Origin: Sphingobacteriia bacterium
Lineage (GTDB): Bacteria; Pseudomonadota; Alphaproteobacteria; Rickettsiales; 33-17
DNA length: 64,000 nucleotides
Direction of reading: 5' to 3'
NCBI GenBank assembly: GCA_017304685.1
Contig: JAFKLR010000004.1
Location: 248,001-312,000 of the forward strand
The first letter of the stretch is position 1, and each line of letters begins with the position of its first letter. The position numbers were made by a program, and so were the translations under genes. A model generated the notes under the pieces. It saw only the letters and a list, made by a program, of their open reading frames with translations. It ran no database searches and was not told the DNA's origin. Below, piece after piece: positions 9,033 through 18,463 of the stretch.

Positions 9033-9317
9033 ATGTTCGTAGTTTTGCTAAAATATATTAAGCCAATTGAAGAGATAGATAAATTTCTTATAGAGCATAG
9101 AACATGGTTAAAAGATGGATATGAAAAGAATTATTTTCTAGCATCGGGTCCTAAACTACCAAGAAACGGCGGTGTAATAATTTCGTTAGTGAAAGATAAA
9201 GAGGAGCTTAAAAAAATTTTAGCAGAAGATCCATTTTATAAAGAAAAACTTGCAGAATATGAAATTATAGAATTTGAACCAGTTTTATATAATCAGGTTT
9301 TAAAAAATTTAATTTAA
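9033..9317 (+). CDS. YciI-like (YCII-related) protein
   Basis: A 94-residue protein of the dimeric alpha/beta-barrel YciI family: LLKYIKPIEEIDKFLIEHR, FLASGPKLPRNGGVI and DPFYKEKLAEYEIIEFEPV match the family pattern, including the H-R-x-W-L stretch carrying the conserved histidine. The biochemical role of most YciI proteins is not settled. A strong GGGAG ribosome-binding site precedes the ATG. It lies downstream of glnA on the same strand and converges on sodB, with a hairpin between them. Confidence 0.85.
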   Translation: MFVVLLKYIKPIEEIDKFLIEHRTWLKDGYEKNYFLASGPKLPRNGGVIISLVKDKEELKKILAEDPFYKEKLAEYEIIEFEPVLYNQVLKNLI

Positions 9318-9322
9318 AAGAA

Positions 9323-9349
9323 AAGGTAGAAGCAGAAAACCTCTACCTT
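9323..9349 (-). terminator. Rho-independent terminator of sodB
   Basis: An 8-bp perfect stem (AAGGTAGA / TCTACCTT) with an 11-nt loop lies between the convergent ends of the YciI-like gene and sodB. Read on the minus strand the stem is followed by TTCTTTT, so it fits a terminator for sodB. On the plus strand it is followed by A-rich sequence and would be weak. Confidence 0.6.
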
Positions 9350-9358
9350 AAAAATTAC

Positions 9359-10012
9359 TTACATAGCTTTGTTTAAATTTTCGTTTGCAAAATCCCAATT
9401 TACTAAATGCTCTAAGAAAATATTTAAGTAATCAGGTCTTCTGTTTTGGAAATCTAAATAATAAGCATGTTCCCAAACGTCAGCTGTTATTAGTGCTATT
9501 TGTCCTTTTGTCATTGGAAGATCAGCATTAGCAGTTTTTGTTACTTTAAGCTTACCGTCAGTATCAACAACTAACCATGCCCAGCCACTACCAAATTGAG
9601 TAGCTCCTGCTTGTTTAAATTCAGCCGCAAAATTTTCAAAACTACCAAAATCACTATTAATTTTATCAGCAATTTTACCACTTGGTTTTCCACCACCATT
9701 TTGTTTCATAGAATGCCAGTAGAATGAATGGTTCCAAATCTGTGCTGCATTATTAAAAATACCAACTAATTCGCTTTTGCCAGCAGATTTTAAAATAATT
9801 TCTTCAAGTGTTAAATTTTCAAAATCACTTTTATCTTTAACTAAGCCATTTAAATTAGTTACATAGGCATTGTGATGTTTACCATGATGAAAACTAAAAG
9901 TATTAGAACTTAAGTGAGGTTCTAAGGCAGTTGGTGCATAAGGTAATTCCGGTAAAATGAAAGGTGCAGATTTTTGGTTAGCTTTTTCATTACCAATTTT
10001 GTTTAAATCCAT
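9359..10012 (-). CDS. sodB: Superoxide dismutase, Fe/Mn family (Fe-type signature)
   Basis: A 217-residue Fe/Mn SOD that converts superoxide to hydrogen peroxide and oxygen. Metal ligands are visible in FHHGKHHNAY, WNHSFYWHSM and DVWEHAYYLDF. The NAAQIWNH segment carries the glutamine placed as in iron SODs, so an Fe enzyme is most likely, though metal choice is not certain from sequence. Compared with typical SodB there is a ~17-residue polar N-terminal extension (from MDLNKIGNEK) before the usual LPELPYAP start; it is not a signal peptide. Likely terminated by the hairpin at 9323-9349. Confidence 0.95.
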   Translation of the reverse strand: MDLNKIGNEKANQKSAPFILPELPYAPTALEPHLSSNTFSFHHGKHHNAYVTNLNGLVKDKSDFENLTLEEIILKSAGKSELVGIFNNAAQIWNHSFYWHSMKQNGGGKPSGKIADKINSDFGSFENFAAEFKQAGATQFGSGWAWLVVDTDGKLKVTKTANADLPMTKGQIALITADVWEHAYYLDFQNRRPDYLNIFLEHLVNWDFANENLNKAM

Positions 10013-10111
10013 AATATTCTCCAGTATTTAATTTATTAGCACTTTATAAAATCGATTTTTTAGTTTTAACATAAAACATAAATTTATGTAATAATTTTTG
10101 AAATTATTTTA

Positions 10112-11107
10112 TTAAAAACCTTGGGAAAGAATATTAGTATTATTTTCTGTAAAATTAGCTCTCATGGAATTAGTATTTACAAGCGATATATCATTAATGT
10201 AATCAGATAAACTATTTATAATCTGCAAATCACCTGGAGATAAAAATTGAAATTTGTCTTCAATAATTTTAATTAATTTTTTTAAATGATCTAACGTAGA
10301 ATTTTTATCATTATTAGTAAGCCACTCAGCTAAAATTATAATTTTTTTAGGGATTATACTGCTTGTTAATTCATTATAATCTTTACGTTTTTCTAACCCT
10401 TCATGAGATTTTAATACAAAATATAAAAAAGCAACGAAGCTTTCAGGGGTTATAACTAAAGGCGAAACTTCATTACAAACACTTTCAATTACACTTAAGT
10501 GATTGCATCTGATAAAAGAAGAAAAGAAATTTTCTAAATATTTTTTATCGGATTCTGGTTCAGGAAGTTCTAAATCTTTCCTTTTCCACAGTAATTTAAA
10601 AACCCTAGAATGATCGAAGCTTTCTGTGATAGGTCGTTTTCCATGTAACCCAGAAACGTTTATATCAATATCACTTCTCGATAATAAAAGTTTTACAACT
10701 TCTTCATAACCATTTCTACAAGCATCTATCAAAGCATTATACTTATCTTTACGCTTAGTTGAATTTAAATTTATATTTTCAAACTGAAGTAATAATTCTA
10801 AACAATTTATACTTTTAAAATTACAAGCAAGTTCTAAAAGAGTATAATTTGAGAATTTGAAAAAAAAATCATCTGAAATTTTATAGGTGTAGTTTACATT
10901 TCTTTTAGTAAGTAACTTACTTAATTCTTCTGCATTATCTGTTAAAGTATAATAAAGCAAATCCTTGTTATGTTGTTTTTGGGCAGCTTTATTTAAAGGA
11001 GATTGTAATCTAGCAATAAATATTCCTAATAACCATTCTTTATGAATATCACGTTCTTTAGCTAATTTAAAAATTTCTTCTCTTGATAATGCCATTTTAC
11101 CCTCCAA
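10112..11107 (-). CDS. Ankyrin-repeat protein
   Basis: A 331-residue protein with about three recognisable ankyrin repeats in the middle: TLLELACNFKSINCLELLL, YNALIDACRNGYEEVVKLLL and a degenerate RPITESFDHSRVFKLLW. The flanking ~85 N-terminal and ~150 C-terminal residues match nothing I know. No signal peptide or membrane segment is seen. Ankyrin proteins are often secreted effectors or scaffolds in Rickettsiales, but the sequence does not prove secretion here. The listed start follows a good GGAGG site; the in-frame Met at codon 5 is only slightly less well placed. It stands alone between sodB and dnaJ. Confidence 0.8.
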   Translation of the reverse strand: MEGKMALSREEIFKLAKERDIHKEWLLGIFIARLQSPLNKAAQKQHNKDLLYYTLTDNAEELSKLLTKRNVNYTYKISDDFFFKFSNYTLLELACNFKSINCLELLLQFENINLNSTKRKDKYNALIDACRNGYEEVVKLLLSRSDIDINVSGLHGKRPITESFDHSRVFKLLWKRKDLELPEPESDKKYLENFFSSFIRCNHLSVIESVCNEVSPLVITPESFVAFLYFVLKSHEGLEKRKDYNELTSSIIPKKIIILAEWLTNNDKNSTLDHLKKLIKIIEDKFQFLSPGDLQIINSLSDYINDISLVNTNSMRANFTENNTNILSQGF

Positions 11108-11211
11108 GTCTTTGATAATTAAAGAATTATTTTATAATTGGAGTAATTATATTTTACAATTGTAAAAAAGGCGCTTAATGGATTAAATGACAAAGAAAAT
11201 AACAGAAAATG

Positions 11212-11239
11212 TAAGGTTTTCAAGTGATTGAAAACCTTA
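11212..11239 (-). terminator. Stem-loop, probable terminator after dnaJ
   Basis: A perfect 12-bp stem with a 4-nt loop (TAAGGTTTTCAA ... TTGAAAACCTTA) lies 35 nt after the dnaJ stop. Downstream on the minus strand is ACATTTTCTG, a short broken U-tract, so it is a modest intrinsic terminator or an mRNA 3'-end stabiliser. Confidence 0.5.
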
Positions 11240-11273
11240 ACAAAAAGTCTTTGAAAATTAGTTTAATATTTGT

Positions 11274-12425
11274 CTAGAAAAAACCTTTCATTTTATTAAA
11301 AAATGATTCCGATTTAGGATTAGATTCTTTTTTAGATTCCTGATCAAATTCTTCTAATAATTCTTTTTGTCTTTTAGTAATGTTCACTGGAATTTCTACA
11401 TTAATGCTAACAATCATATCACCACGATTTTTAGATTTTAAATGATGCATCCCCTTGCCTTTTAATCTTAATTTATCACCATGTTGAGTACCGGCTGGAA
11501 TATTTACTTTTGCAAGTGAACCCTCAATAGTTGGAACATCAATTGATCCACCCATTACTGCGGTTACCATCTTTAAAGGTACTGTACAATAAATATTTGC
11601 TCCTTCACGATGAAAGAAAGCGTGGTCCTTTATATGAACAAATATATATAAATCTCCAGGAACGCCTCCTCTTACACCGGCCTCACCTTCACCTGATACT
11701 CTAATTCTCGTGCCTTCCTCAACTCCTGCAGGAATATCGACATTAAGTGTTTTTTCTCTCTGAACTCTACCCTCGCCATGACATTTTTTACATGGGTCTT
11801 TAATAGATTTTCCTGAACCATGACAAGTATGACATGTTCTTTCAATAGTAAAGAAACCTTGAGAAGCTCTTACTGTCCCATAACCTTGACATGTTGGGCA
11901 ATTATGGGCTGAACTTTTACTTTCGCTGCCGGTAGTATTACACGGCTCACAAGGAGCATAGGTTTTAAATTTAATAGTTTCTTTTTTACCATTAAAGGCA
12001 TCTTCTAAAGTAACCTGAAGATTATATCTTAAATCAGATCCTCTTTGATGGCTTTGAGCTCTATTACCGCCACCTCGGTTATTACCGCCCATGAATTCGC
12101 CAAAAATATCACCGAAAATATCAGCAAAACCACTATTAGAAAAGTCAAAACCTTCAGCGCCGCTAAAGCCGCCACCTCCACCGCCAAATCCGCCACCTTG
12201 ACCAAAGGCGTTGTGGCCGAACCTGTCATAAGCTGCGCGTTTTTGATCATCTTTTAAAACATCATACGCTTCATTGATTTCTTTAAATTTTTCTTCTGCC
12301 TCTTTGTTGCCAGGATTTTTGTCAGGGTGATATTGCATTGCAAGCTTACGATAAGCTTTTTTTATTTCATCCTGAGATGCGGTTTTACCTATACTTAATA
12401 CTTCGTAATAATCTCGTTTTGCCAT
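11274..12425 (-). CDS. dnaJ: Chaperone protein DnaJ
   Basis: A 383-residue type I J-protein. The J domain (residues 1-70) contains YHPDKNPGN with the HPD needed to stimulate DnaK ATPase. It is followed by a Gly/Phe-rich stretch, the zinc region with four C-x-x-C-x-G-type repeats ([32 protein letters not shown]) and the C-terminal substrate-binding domains. The first repeat has T where G is usual, a common variation. It follows dnaK by 72 nt on the same strand, with a hairpin between them, and is the second gene of the heat-shock operon. Confidence 0.97.
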   Translation of the reverse strand: MAKRDYYEVLSIGKTASQDEIKKAYRKLAMQYHPDKNPGNKEAEEKFKEINEAYDVLKDDQKRAAYDRFGHNAFGQGGGFGGGGGGFSGAEGFDFSNSGFADIFGDIFGEFMGGNNRGGGNRAQSHQRGSDLRYNLQVTLEDAFNGKKETIKFKTYAPCEPCNTTGSESKSSAHNCPTCQGYGTVRASQGFFTIERTCHTCHGSGKSIKDPCKKCHGEGRVQREKTLNVDIPAGVEEGTRIRVSGEGEAGVRGGVPGDLYIFVHIKDHAFFHREGANIYCTVPLKMVTAVMGGSIDVPTIEGSLAKVNIPAGTQHGDKLRLKGKGMHHLKSKNRGDMIVSINVEIPVNITKRQKELLEEFDQESKKESNPKSESFFNKMKGFF

Positions 12426-12447
12426 TGTTATTTATCTCATTGAAAAA

Positions 12448-12475
12448 TGGGAAAGATGCAATATACACTTTCCCA
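12448..12475 (-). terminator. Intercistronic hairpin between dnaK and dnaJ
   Basis: An 8-bp perfect stem (TGGGAAAG / CTTTCCCA) with a 12-nt loop sits in the dnaK-dnaJ gap. On the minus strand it is followed by TTTTTC, giving it the form of a weak intrinsic terminator. It probably lowers dnaJ relative to dnaK, or protects the dnaK mRNA end; both are inference. Confidence 0.55.
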
Positions 12476-12497
12476 CAAAAAATTCGAGTAAATTAAT

Positions 12498-14420
12498 TTA
12501 CTTATTATCGTCTTGTTTTACTTCCTCATATTCAGCATCAACAACTTTTTCATCTGCATTATTATTTGTTGATGAATTGTCTGCTGAAGCTCCTTCAGAA
12601 GTAGCACTGCTATCTTGAGATTGTTTATACATATGCTCACCAATTTTCATAGAGCTTTGCATTAATTTCTCGGTTGCAGCTTTAATTTTTTCTGCATCTT
12701 CAGAATTAAGAACATCTTTTAATTCTTTAATGTCAGCTTCTACTTGTGATTTTACATCCGAAGGAATGCTTGCTTCATTTTCCTTTAAAACTTTTTCAGT
12801 TGAATAAATTAAGCTATCAGCATGGTTTTTAGCTTCAATCCCTTCTTTACGTTTTTTATCTTCCGCTGCATTCATTTCAGCATCTTTAACCATTTGCTGA
12901 ATGTCAGTTTCAGATAAACCACCAGAAGCTTGAATTTTAATTTGTTGCTCTTTACCAGTTGCTTTATCTTTCGCTGATACTTTTACGATACCGTTAGCAT
13001 CAATATCAAAAGTTACTTCAATTTGTGGCATTCCACGTGGAGCTGGAGCAATGCCTTCTAAGTTAAATTGCCCTAATATTTTATTTTGTGCAGCAAGTTC
13101 TCTTTCGCCTTGGAATACACGAATAGTAACCGCAGTTTGGTTATCATCAGCAGTAGAGAAAACCTGACTTTTTGTTGTTGGAATTGTTGTATTTCTATCA
13201 ATAAGTCTAGTAAATACGCCACCAAGTGTTTCAATACCAAGTGAAAGTGGGGTAACGTCTAATAATAATAAGTCTTTTACATCACCTTGAAGTACACCAG
13301 CTTGAATCGCAGCACCAATTGCCACAACTTCATCAGGGTTTACACCACGATGTGGCTCACGACCAAAGAATTCTTTTACTTTATCAATAACTTTAGGCAT
13401 TCTTGTCATACCACCAACAAGTACAACTTCATCAATTTGCGATGTAGAAAGGCCTGCATCTTTTAATGCATTTCTGCAAGGGTCAATTGTTCTACTAATT
13501 AAATCTTCTACTAAAGCTTCTAATTTAGAGCGGCTAAGTTTTAAATTCAAATGTTTAGGACCACTTGCATCAGCTGTAATATATGGAAGGTTAACATCAG
13601 TCTCTACTGTACTTGAAAGTTCAATTTTAGCTTTTTCAGCAGCTTCTTTTAATCTTTGAAGTGCAAGCGGATCTTTTTTAAGATCGATACCATTATCTTT
13701 TTTGAATTCGTCAGCTAAGAATTCTACTATTCTCATATCGAAATCTTCACCACCAAGGAATGTGTCACCATTAGTAGATTTAACTTCAAATACCCCATCC
13801 CCAATTTCAAGGATAGATACGTCAAAAGTACCACCACCAAGGTCATAAACAGCGATAGTTTTATTACCACCTTTATCAAAGCCGTAAGCAAGCGCTGCTG
13901 CAGTTGGTTCATTTATAATTCTTAAAACTTCAAGACCGGCAATACGACCTGCATCTTTGGTAGCCTGACGTTGAGCGTCATTAAAGTAAGCAGGAACAGT
14001 AATAACTGCTTTTGTTACAGTTTCACCTAAATAATTTTCAGCAGTTTCTTTCATTTTTTGTAATGTGAAAGCACTAATTTGGCTTGGAGAATATTTTTCA
14101 CCCTTAATTTCTACCCATGCATCCCCATTATCTGAAGGCCCAATTTTATATGGTACTAATTCTTGATCTTTCTTTGTAATTGGATCATCAAATCTACGCC
14201 CAATAAGCCTTTTTACTGCAAATACAGTATTTTTTGGGTTAGTAACAGCTTGTCTTTTTGCTGTTTCACCTACTAATCTTTCACCAGATTCAGTAAAAGC
14301 AACAATAGAAGGGGTTGTTCTTCTACCTTCAACGTTTTCAAGTACTTTTGGGTTTTTACCATCTAAAATAGCCACACATGAATTAGTGGTACCAAGGTCA
14401 ATACCTATAATTTTGCTCAT
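12498..14420 (-). CDS. dnaK: Chaperone protein DnaK (Hsp70)
   Basis: A 640-residue Hsp70 beginning [13 protein letters not shown]. The ATPase domain shows the phosphate motifs [13 protein letters not shown] and [13 protein letters not shown], the linker [21 protein letters not shown] follows (written here as DVTPLSLG), and the C-terminus is a charged lid with an acidic tail. DnaK binds unfolded segments and folds them with DnaJ and GrpE; GrpE is not in the window. A sigma-32-type promoter lies 47-74 nt upstream. Length and all motifs are normal. Confidence 0.98.
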   Translation of the reverse strand: MSKIIGIDLGTTNSCVAILDGKNPKVLENVEGRRTTPSIVAFTESGERLVGETAKRQAVTNPKNTVFAVKRLIGRRFDDPITKKDQELVPYKIGPSDNGDAWVEIKGEKYSPSQISAFTLQKMKETAENYLGETVTKAVITVPAYFNDAQRQATKDAGRIAGLEVLRIINEPTAAALAYGFDKGGNKTIAVYDLGGGTFDVSILEIGDGVFEVKSTNGDTFLGGEDFDMRIVEFLADEFKKDNGIDLKKDPLALQRLKEAAEKAKIELSSTVETDVNLPYITADASGPKHLNLKLSRSKLEALVEDLISRTIDPCRNALKDAGLSTSQIDEVVLVGGMTRMPKVIDKVKEFFGREPHRGVNPDEVVAIGAAIQAGVLQGDVKDLLLLDVTPLSLGIETLGGVFTRLIDRNTTIPTTKSQVFSTADDNQTAVTIRVFQGERELAAQNKILGQFNLEGIAPAPRGMPQIEVTFDIDANGIVKVSAKDKATGKEQQIKIQASGGLSETDIQQMVKDAEMNAAEDKKRKEGIEAKNHADSLIYSTEKVLKENEASIPSDVKSQVEADIKELKDVLNSEDAEKIKAATEKLMQSSMKIGEHMYKQSQDSSATSEGASADNSSTNNNADEKVVDAEYEEVKQDDNK

Positions 14421-14466
14421 AAGTTTTTCTCTATTATTAAGGTTAATATTTATTGCTTATTTGTAT

Positions 14467-14494
14467 ATATAGGTATTGGTAGTTTAAATACAAG
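14467..14494 (-). promoter_or_regulatory. Heat-shock (sigma-32-type) promoter of dnaKJ
   Basis: On the minus strand CTTG (bases 14494-14491), 17 nt, then CCTATAT (14473-14467) matches the alphaproteobacterial RpoH pattern CTTG-N17/18-CYTATNT. It is correctly placed upstream of the dnaK ATG at 14420. The match is by eye; RpoH itself is outside the window. Confidence 0.65.
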
Positions 14495-14608
14495 TCTTGA
14501 AATAATAAATTATATGTTTGTTCTAAAAATTATATGTAAAAACAGTAACTTCGTATTTAATAAAAGAATAAAACATCTAAGTTTTTTACTTCTATTAAGT
14601 ATTATATA

Positions 14609-15001
14609 TTAATTATTGTCTAACTTTTCAAACACTTCTTTAGCTGCAGTTATAGCATTTAATGCTACAGGAAAGCCACCATATCCAGAGGTATGAATAA
14701 ATATATCAATGAGTTCTTCTCTAGAAATCTCTAAATTTAAAGCCACTTTTATATGGTATTCTAATTGAGGCTTGGCAAATCCAAGCATGGCAAGACATGT
14801 TAAAGTTATAATTTGTTTTGTTTTTAAATCCAAACCGTCGCGCGCGTACAAAGAACCAAAAATATATTCATGTATATACTCCGCCATATCAGGAGAAAAT
14901 TTACCCATATTATTTAATATATTATCTGATCCATTGGGTGATAGCTTATCTAGAATGCTTTTACCTTTCTGAAACTTCTCACTTTTCATTACATAACTCA
15001 T
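14609..15001 (-). CDS. Carboxymuconolactone decarboxylase (CMD) family protein
   Basis: A 130-residue small helical protein of the CMD/AhpD superfamily: FGSLYARDGLDLKTKQIITL, then LEYHIKVALN and EELIDIFIHTSGYGGFPVALNA are typical of the gamma-carboxymuconolactone decarboxylase branch. The AhpD catalytic C-x-x-C pair is absent, so peroxidase activity like AhpD is unlikely. A role in aromatic degradation is also unlikely in this gene setting; real function unknown. It begins 7 nt after map on the same strand, so the two are probably co-transcribed. Confidence 0.8.
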   Translation of the reverse strand: MSYVMKSEKFQKGKSILDKLSPNGSDNILNNMGKFSPDMAEYIHEYIFGSLYARDGLDLKTKQIITLTCLAMLGFAKPQLEYHIKVALNLEISREELIDIFIHTSGYGGFPVALNAITAAKEVFEKLDNN

Positions 15002-15008
15002 TATATAT

Positions 15009-15803
15009 TTATTTATATGGAGGACAGTTAAACCCTTTTGGTGATGAGGTAAAAATTTCTACTCCATTACTTGTTACTCCTACACTATGTTCAAACTGCG
15101 CTGAAAGAGATTTATCTCTCGTTCTTGCAGTCCAGCCGTCACGAGCATCTACAATAGTATCAGGTTTCCCTGCATTTATCATAGGTTCAACTGTAAAAAA
15201 CATGCCTTCTTCAAGTGTCATGCCCTTACCTCTTTGACCAAAATGTAGAATGTTTGGAGCATCGTGAAATATTTGCCCTATACCATGTCCGCAAAAATCT
15301 CTAACCACTGAGAATCCAAAACCTTCGGCATAAGACTGAATAGCATAACCAATATCTCCTAGAGTTGCCCCTGGACGGACTTGTTCAATTCCTCTCATCA
15401 TAGCTTCATAGGTAATTTCAGTTAATCTTTGAGCTTTTATAGAAGGTTTACCAACATAATACATTCTACTTGTATCTCCATGCCAGCCATTAATAATAAC
15501 TGTCACATCAATATTTACTATATCGCCATCTTTAAGAGGTTTGTCGTCAGGTATACCATGACATACAACATGATTAATAGAAGTACAGATAGATTTTGGA
15601 AAATTCATAATAGTACCTTTATAATTTAAAGGTGCAGGAATAGCATTATGCTCTACAATATAATTATGACATAGGTCATTTAACTCATTTGTAGTAACGC
15701 CTGGTTTAACATAATCTGTTATCATATCTAAAACTTCAGCAGCTAATTTACCTGCTTTTCTCATATTTTCAAAATCTTCTGGTTTATGAATTTTTACTTT
15801 CAT
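15009..15803 (-). CDS. map: Methionine aminopeptidase, type I
   Basis: A 264-residue enzyme that removes the initiator Met from nascent proteins. The metal ligands are visible in NIDVTVIINGWHGDTSR (two Asp), GHGIGQIFHDAP (His), FTVEPMIN (Glu) and QFEHSVGV (Glu), plus the substrate His in VVCHGIP. There is no N-terminal extension, as in type Ia enzymes. The gene is divergent from the CinA-domain gene with ~90 nt between starts and is followed closely by the CMD gene. Confidence 0.97.
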   Translation of the reverse strand: MKVKIHKPEDFENMRKAGKLAAEVLDMITDYVKPGVTTNELNDLCHNYIVEHNAIPAPLNYKGTIMNFPKSICTSINHVVCHGIPDDKPLKDGDIVNIDVTVIINGWHGDTSRMYYVGKPSIKAQRLTEITYEAMMRGIEQVRPGATLGDIGYAIQSYAEGFGFSVVRDFCGHGIGQIFHDAPNILHFGQRGKGMTLEEGMFFTVEPMINAGKPDTIVDARDGWTARTRDKSLSAQFEHSVGVTSNGVEIFTSSPKGFNCPPYK

Positions 15804-15891
15804 GTTTTTCCTTGTGTTTTTAAAAAAATTTAATAAAATCGCCGTTTATATAGCTTTTGTTAATAATATTAAATTTTATATGGGAAGTAAA

Positions 15892-16653
15892 ATGCAAAAA
15901 CAATTTAAAGCTGCAGTAATAATAATAGGGAATGAAATTTTATCAGGAAAGATAGCTGATAAAAACGTTCAATTCCTAGCTAGTGAGTTAAATAATAAAG
16001 GAATTAGGCTTGCAGAAGTAAGAATGATTATGGATATCGAAGAAGATATCGTTAATACAGTAAATGAATTAAGAAAAAAATATGATTATGTATTTACTAC
16101 AGGTGGTATTGGCCCAACTCATGATGATATTACAGCAGCTTCAATGGCAAAAGCATTCGGTAGAAAATTAATTTTAGATCCAAGAGCATATGAGTGCTTA
16201 AAGCGCCAATATGCAGAAGATCAAATAAATGAAGCTAGAATTAGAATGGCTTATTTACCTGAAAATAGTGAACTTATTGCAAACCCAATTACACATGCTC
16301 CTGGTTTCCAAGTTGAAAATGTATATGTAATGGCTGGAGTGCCAAGAATTGCTCATGCAATGTTTGATAGCCTTAAAGAAAATTTAGAAGGTGGTGAAAT
16401 TATTGAAGCGACTAACGTTAGTACATACTTAACCGAAGGGATCTTCGCAATTGAACTTGCTAAAATTCAATCTAAATATTCGGATGTAGAAATAGGAAGT
16501 TATCCTTTTGTTGCAGAAGGTAAATATGGAACAAGCTTAGTTTCAAGAAGCGCGAATAAGGATAATCTTGAAGCGGCTACTAATGATATTGTTAATATGA
16601 TCAAACACTTCGGTGGTGAGCTTATTGAAATTGATGAAGAGGAAAAGCAGTAA
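15892..16653 (+). CDS. CinA-type molybdopterin-binding (MoCF) domain protein
   Basis: The ORF opens at 15802 but the likely start is the ATG at 15892, which has a GGGAAG site 4 nt upstream; this gives ~253 residues. The upstream 30 codons overlap the map start. The protein has AAVIIIGNEILSGKIADKN and FTTGGIGPTHDDITA, the hallmarks of the CinA N-terminal MoCF-like domain. The C-terminal nicotinamide-nucleotide deamidase domain of full CinA is missing, as in many alphaproteobacterial single-domain forms. Function is uncertain; ADP-ribose pyrophosphatase activity is known for the CinA N-terminal domain. The stop shares a base with the trpS ATG (TAATG). Confidence 0.85.
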   Translation: MQKQFKAAVIIIGNEILSGKIADKNVQFLASELNNKGIRLAEVRMIMDIEEDIVNTVNELRKKYDYVFTTGGIGPTHDDITAASMAKAFGRKLILDPRAYECLKRQYAEDQINEARIRMAYLPENSELIANPITHAPGFQVENVYVMAGVPRIAHAMFDSLKENLEGGEIIEATNVSTYLTEGIFAIELAKIQSKYSDVEIGSYPFVAEGKYGTSLVSRSANKDNLEAATNDIVNMIKHFGGELIEIDEEEKQ

Positions 16654-17648
16654 TGGAAATAAAGAGGATTTTATCTGGTATTACTACGAGTGGTAGATTG
16701 CATTTAGGAAATTATTTAGGTGCTATACGTCACTGGTTAAAATTACAAGATAAAGCCCAAAATTTTCTATTTCTTGCAGATTTGCATGCAATAACTACTT
16801 CCCAAAAACCTGATGAATTGCATGCAAATATTCTTGATACTGTAATAGTTTATCTAGCCTGTGGGTTAGATCCTAAGAAATCTACTATTTTTGCTCAATC
16901 ATCAGTCTATCCTCATGCAGAACTTGCTTGGTTATTTAGCTGTGTTGCAAGAATGGGTTGGTTAAACCGGATGACACAATTTAAAGAAAAGTCTGGAAAG
17001 AATAAAGAACAAGCCTTTTTAGGGCTTTATAGTTACCCAGTTCTTCAAGCTGCTGATATATTGTTATATCAACCTACACACGTACCTGTTGGCGAAGATC
17101 AAAAACAACATATAGAACTGGCAAGAGACATAGCTCAATCATTTAACAGCTCCTATGGAAACTTATTTACTATGCCTGAACCGTTAATATTAGGAGAGGC
17201 AACTAGGGTTATGAGTTTACGTGATGGGACGAAGAAAATGAGTAAATCAGATATTTCTGATTATGCGAGAATAAATTTAGATGATGATTCTGACACTATA
17301 AAATTAAAAATTCAAAAGGCTAAATCTGATAGTGACGCTATAAGTGCTGAAAATCTTGAAAATAGACCTGAATTAAATAATTTAGTTATTATATATTCTG
17401 CTTTAGCTGATTTAACTAAAGATAATGTTATTAATAAATTTAGCGGTAAGGGTTTTTCTGAGCTAAAAAAAGAACTTGCTGAACTTATGATTTCTAAAAT
17501 TGATCCTATAAGTCAAGAAATACAAAGATTACGTAATGATAAAGCTTTTGTAATTAAAATATTACAAGAAGGTAAGGAAAGGGCTTTAGAGACAGCAGAG
17601 CCTACGTTAAAAAAAGCCAAAGAATTAATGGGTTTTATTAATTTCTAA
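16653..17648 (+). CDS. trpS: Tryptophanyl-tRNA synthetase
   Basis: A 331-residue class I aminoacyl-tRNA synthetase that charges tRNA-Trp. The HIGH equivalent is TSGRLHLGNYLGA near the N-terminus, the KMSKS loop is KKMSKSD at about residue 200, and VPVGEDQKQHIELARDIA is the conserved TrpRS segment. Coupled to the CinA-domain gene by a TAATG overlap. The last 24 nt overlap the convergent aroE gene. Length is normal. Confidence 0.97.
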   Translation: MEIKRILSGITTSGRLHLGNYLGAIRHWLKLQDKAQNFLFLADLHAITTSQKPDELHANILDTVIVYLACGLDPKKSTIFAQSSVYPHAELAWLFSCVARMGWLNRMTQFKEKSGKNKEQAFLGLYSYPVLQAADILLYQPTHVPVGEDQKQHIELARDIAQSFNSSYGNLFTMPEPLILGEATRVMSLRDGTKKMSKSDISDYARINLDDDSDTIKLKIQKAKSDSDAISAENLENRPELNNLVIIYSALADLTKDNVINKFSGKGFSELKKELAELMISKIDPISQEIQRLRNDKAFVIKILQEGKERALETAEPTLKKAKELMGFINF

Positions 17649-18449
17649 ATTTATTTTACTGAATAATGCCTGGTCAATAGCGGGAAAGAAATCAAACCAT
17701 ATTTCAAACGCCTTAGCAGCTTGATATATTAAAAGAGTTTTGCCATTTATAATGTTTCTTCCTAAATCTTTGCATGCCTTTTCTAAGGGAGTTAGGTTAT
17801 TTGTGTAAGCTGCATCTATAAAAAGAGTGTTTTTATTTGAAGCTCTAACATCTTCTACTAATTTTAAATAATTTATATTATTAATAGGCGTTGCATTAAT
17901 TATTAAATCGTAAGATTCAGCGCTAAAATTTTCTATAATTTCGAGTTTATTATTATAAAATTTTTTCAGTAAGACAGCTTTTTCGATGTTTCTGTTAATA
18001 ACATGAATTACATTACTAGGGTTTTTTAAAAGCACATTAATAACGCTTTTGGAATAACCACCTGCACCCAATATTAAAACCTTGTTATAAGTTTGAGAAT
18101 ACTCATTTAATAAATGATTAAAGGCAAAGCAATCGGTATTATATCCAAAAAGTTCACTGTTGATAATTTTTACAGTATTTACCGCTTCAGACTCAGAAGC
18201 TTCTATAGATAAATTTTTACAATATTGTTTAATTTTTTCTTTAAATGGCATAGTAATATTGAAGCCATTGTAATCCTTATTTTCTTTAATTGAATAAATA
18301 AACTCTTCAAGAATATTTGGCGAAATTCGATTCTTAGTGTAAAATGAATTAATATTATATTTTTGGTACCAATAATGATGAATAATAGGGGATAAAGAAA
18401 ATTCTAATGGATAACCTATTATACAATATTTTAAAGTAGTTTGAATCAT
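17625..18449 (-). CDS. aroE: Shikimate dehydrogenase
   Basis: Shikimate 5-dehydrogenase, reducing 3-dehydroshikimate with NADPH. Motifs: GYPLEFSLSPIIHHYWY (shikimate-binding S-x-S), GFNITMPFKEKI (catalytic Lys), a NADP-binding GAGGYSKSV and NATPI. The frame opens at a TTG at 18497, but the ATG at 18449 (IQTTLKYCIIG follows) fits the family start and avoids overlapping the divergent ABC transporter; this gives 274 residues. It overlaps trpS by 24 nt at the 3' end. Whether a full shikimate pathway is present cannot be seen; aroE is often kept alone or lost in reduced genomes. Confidence 0.92.
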   Translation of the reverse strand: MIQTTLKYCIIGYPLEFSLSPIIHHYWYQKYNINSFYTKNRISPNILEEFIYSIKENKDYNGFNITMPFKEKIKQYCKNLSIEASESEAVNTVKIINSELFGYNTDCFAFNHLLNEYSQTYNKVLILGAGGYSKSVINVLLKNPSNVIHVINRNIEKAVLLKKFYNNKLEIIENFSAESYDLIINATPINNINYLKLVEDVRASNKNTLFIDAAYTNNLTPLEKACKDLGRNIINGKTLLIYQAAKAFEIWFDFFPAIDQALFSKINLEINKTH

Positions 18450-18463
18450 AAAGAAAAAATTAT

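Noticed and set aside
10076-10089. Palindrome ACATAAATTTATGT between the ankyrin gene and sodB
   Set aside because: All A/T-rich apart from the ends, no loop and no good T-run; could be chance in this composition.
12029-12257. Short ORFs on both strands within the Gly/Phe-rich part of dnaJ
   Set aside because: They result from the repetitive Gly codons; dnaJ covers the region.
14818-15237. 139-codon plus-strand ORF across the CMD and map genes
   Set aside because: It lies antisense to two well-identified genes and has no recognisable protein features.
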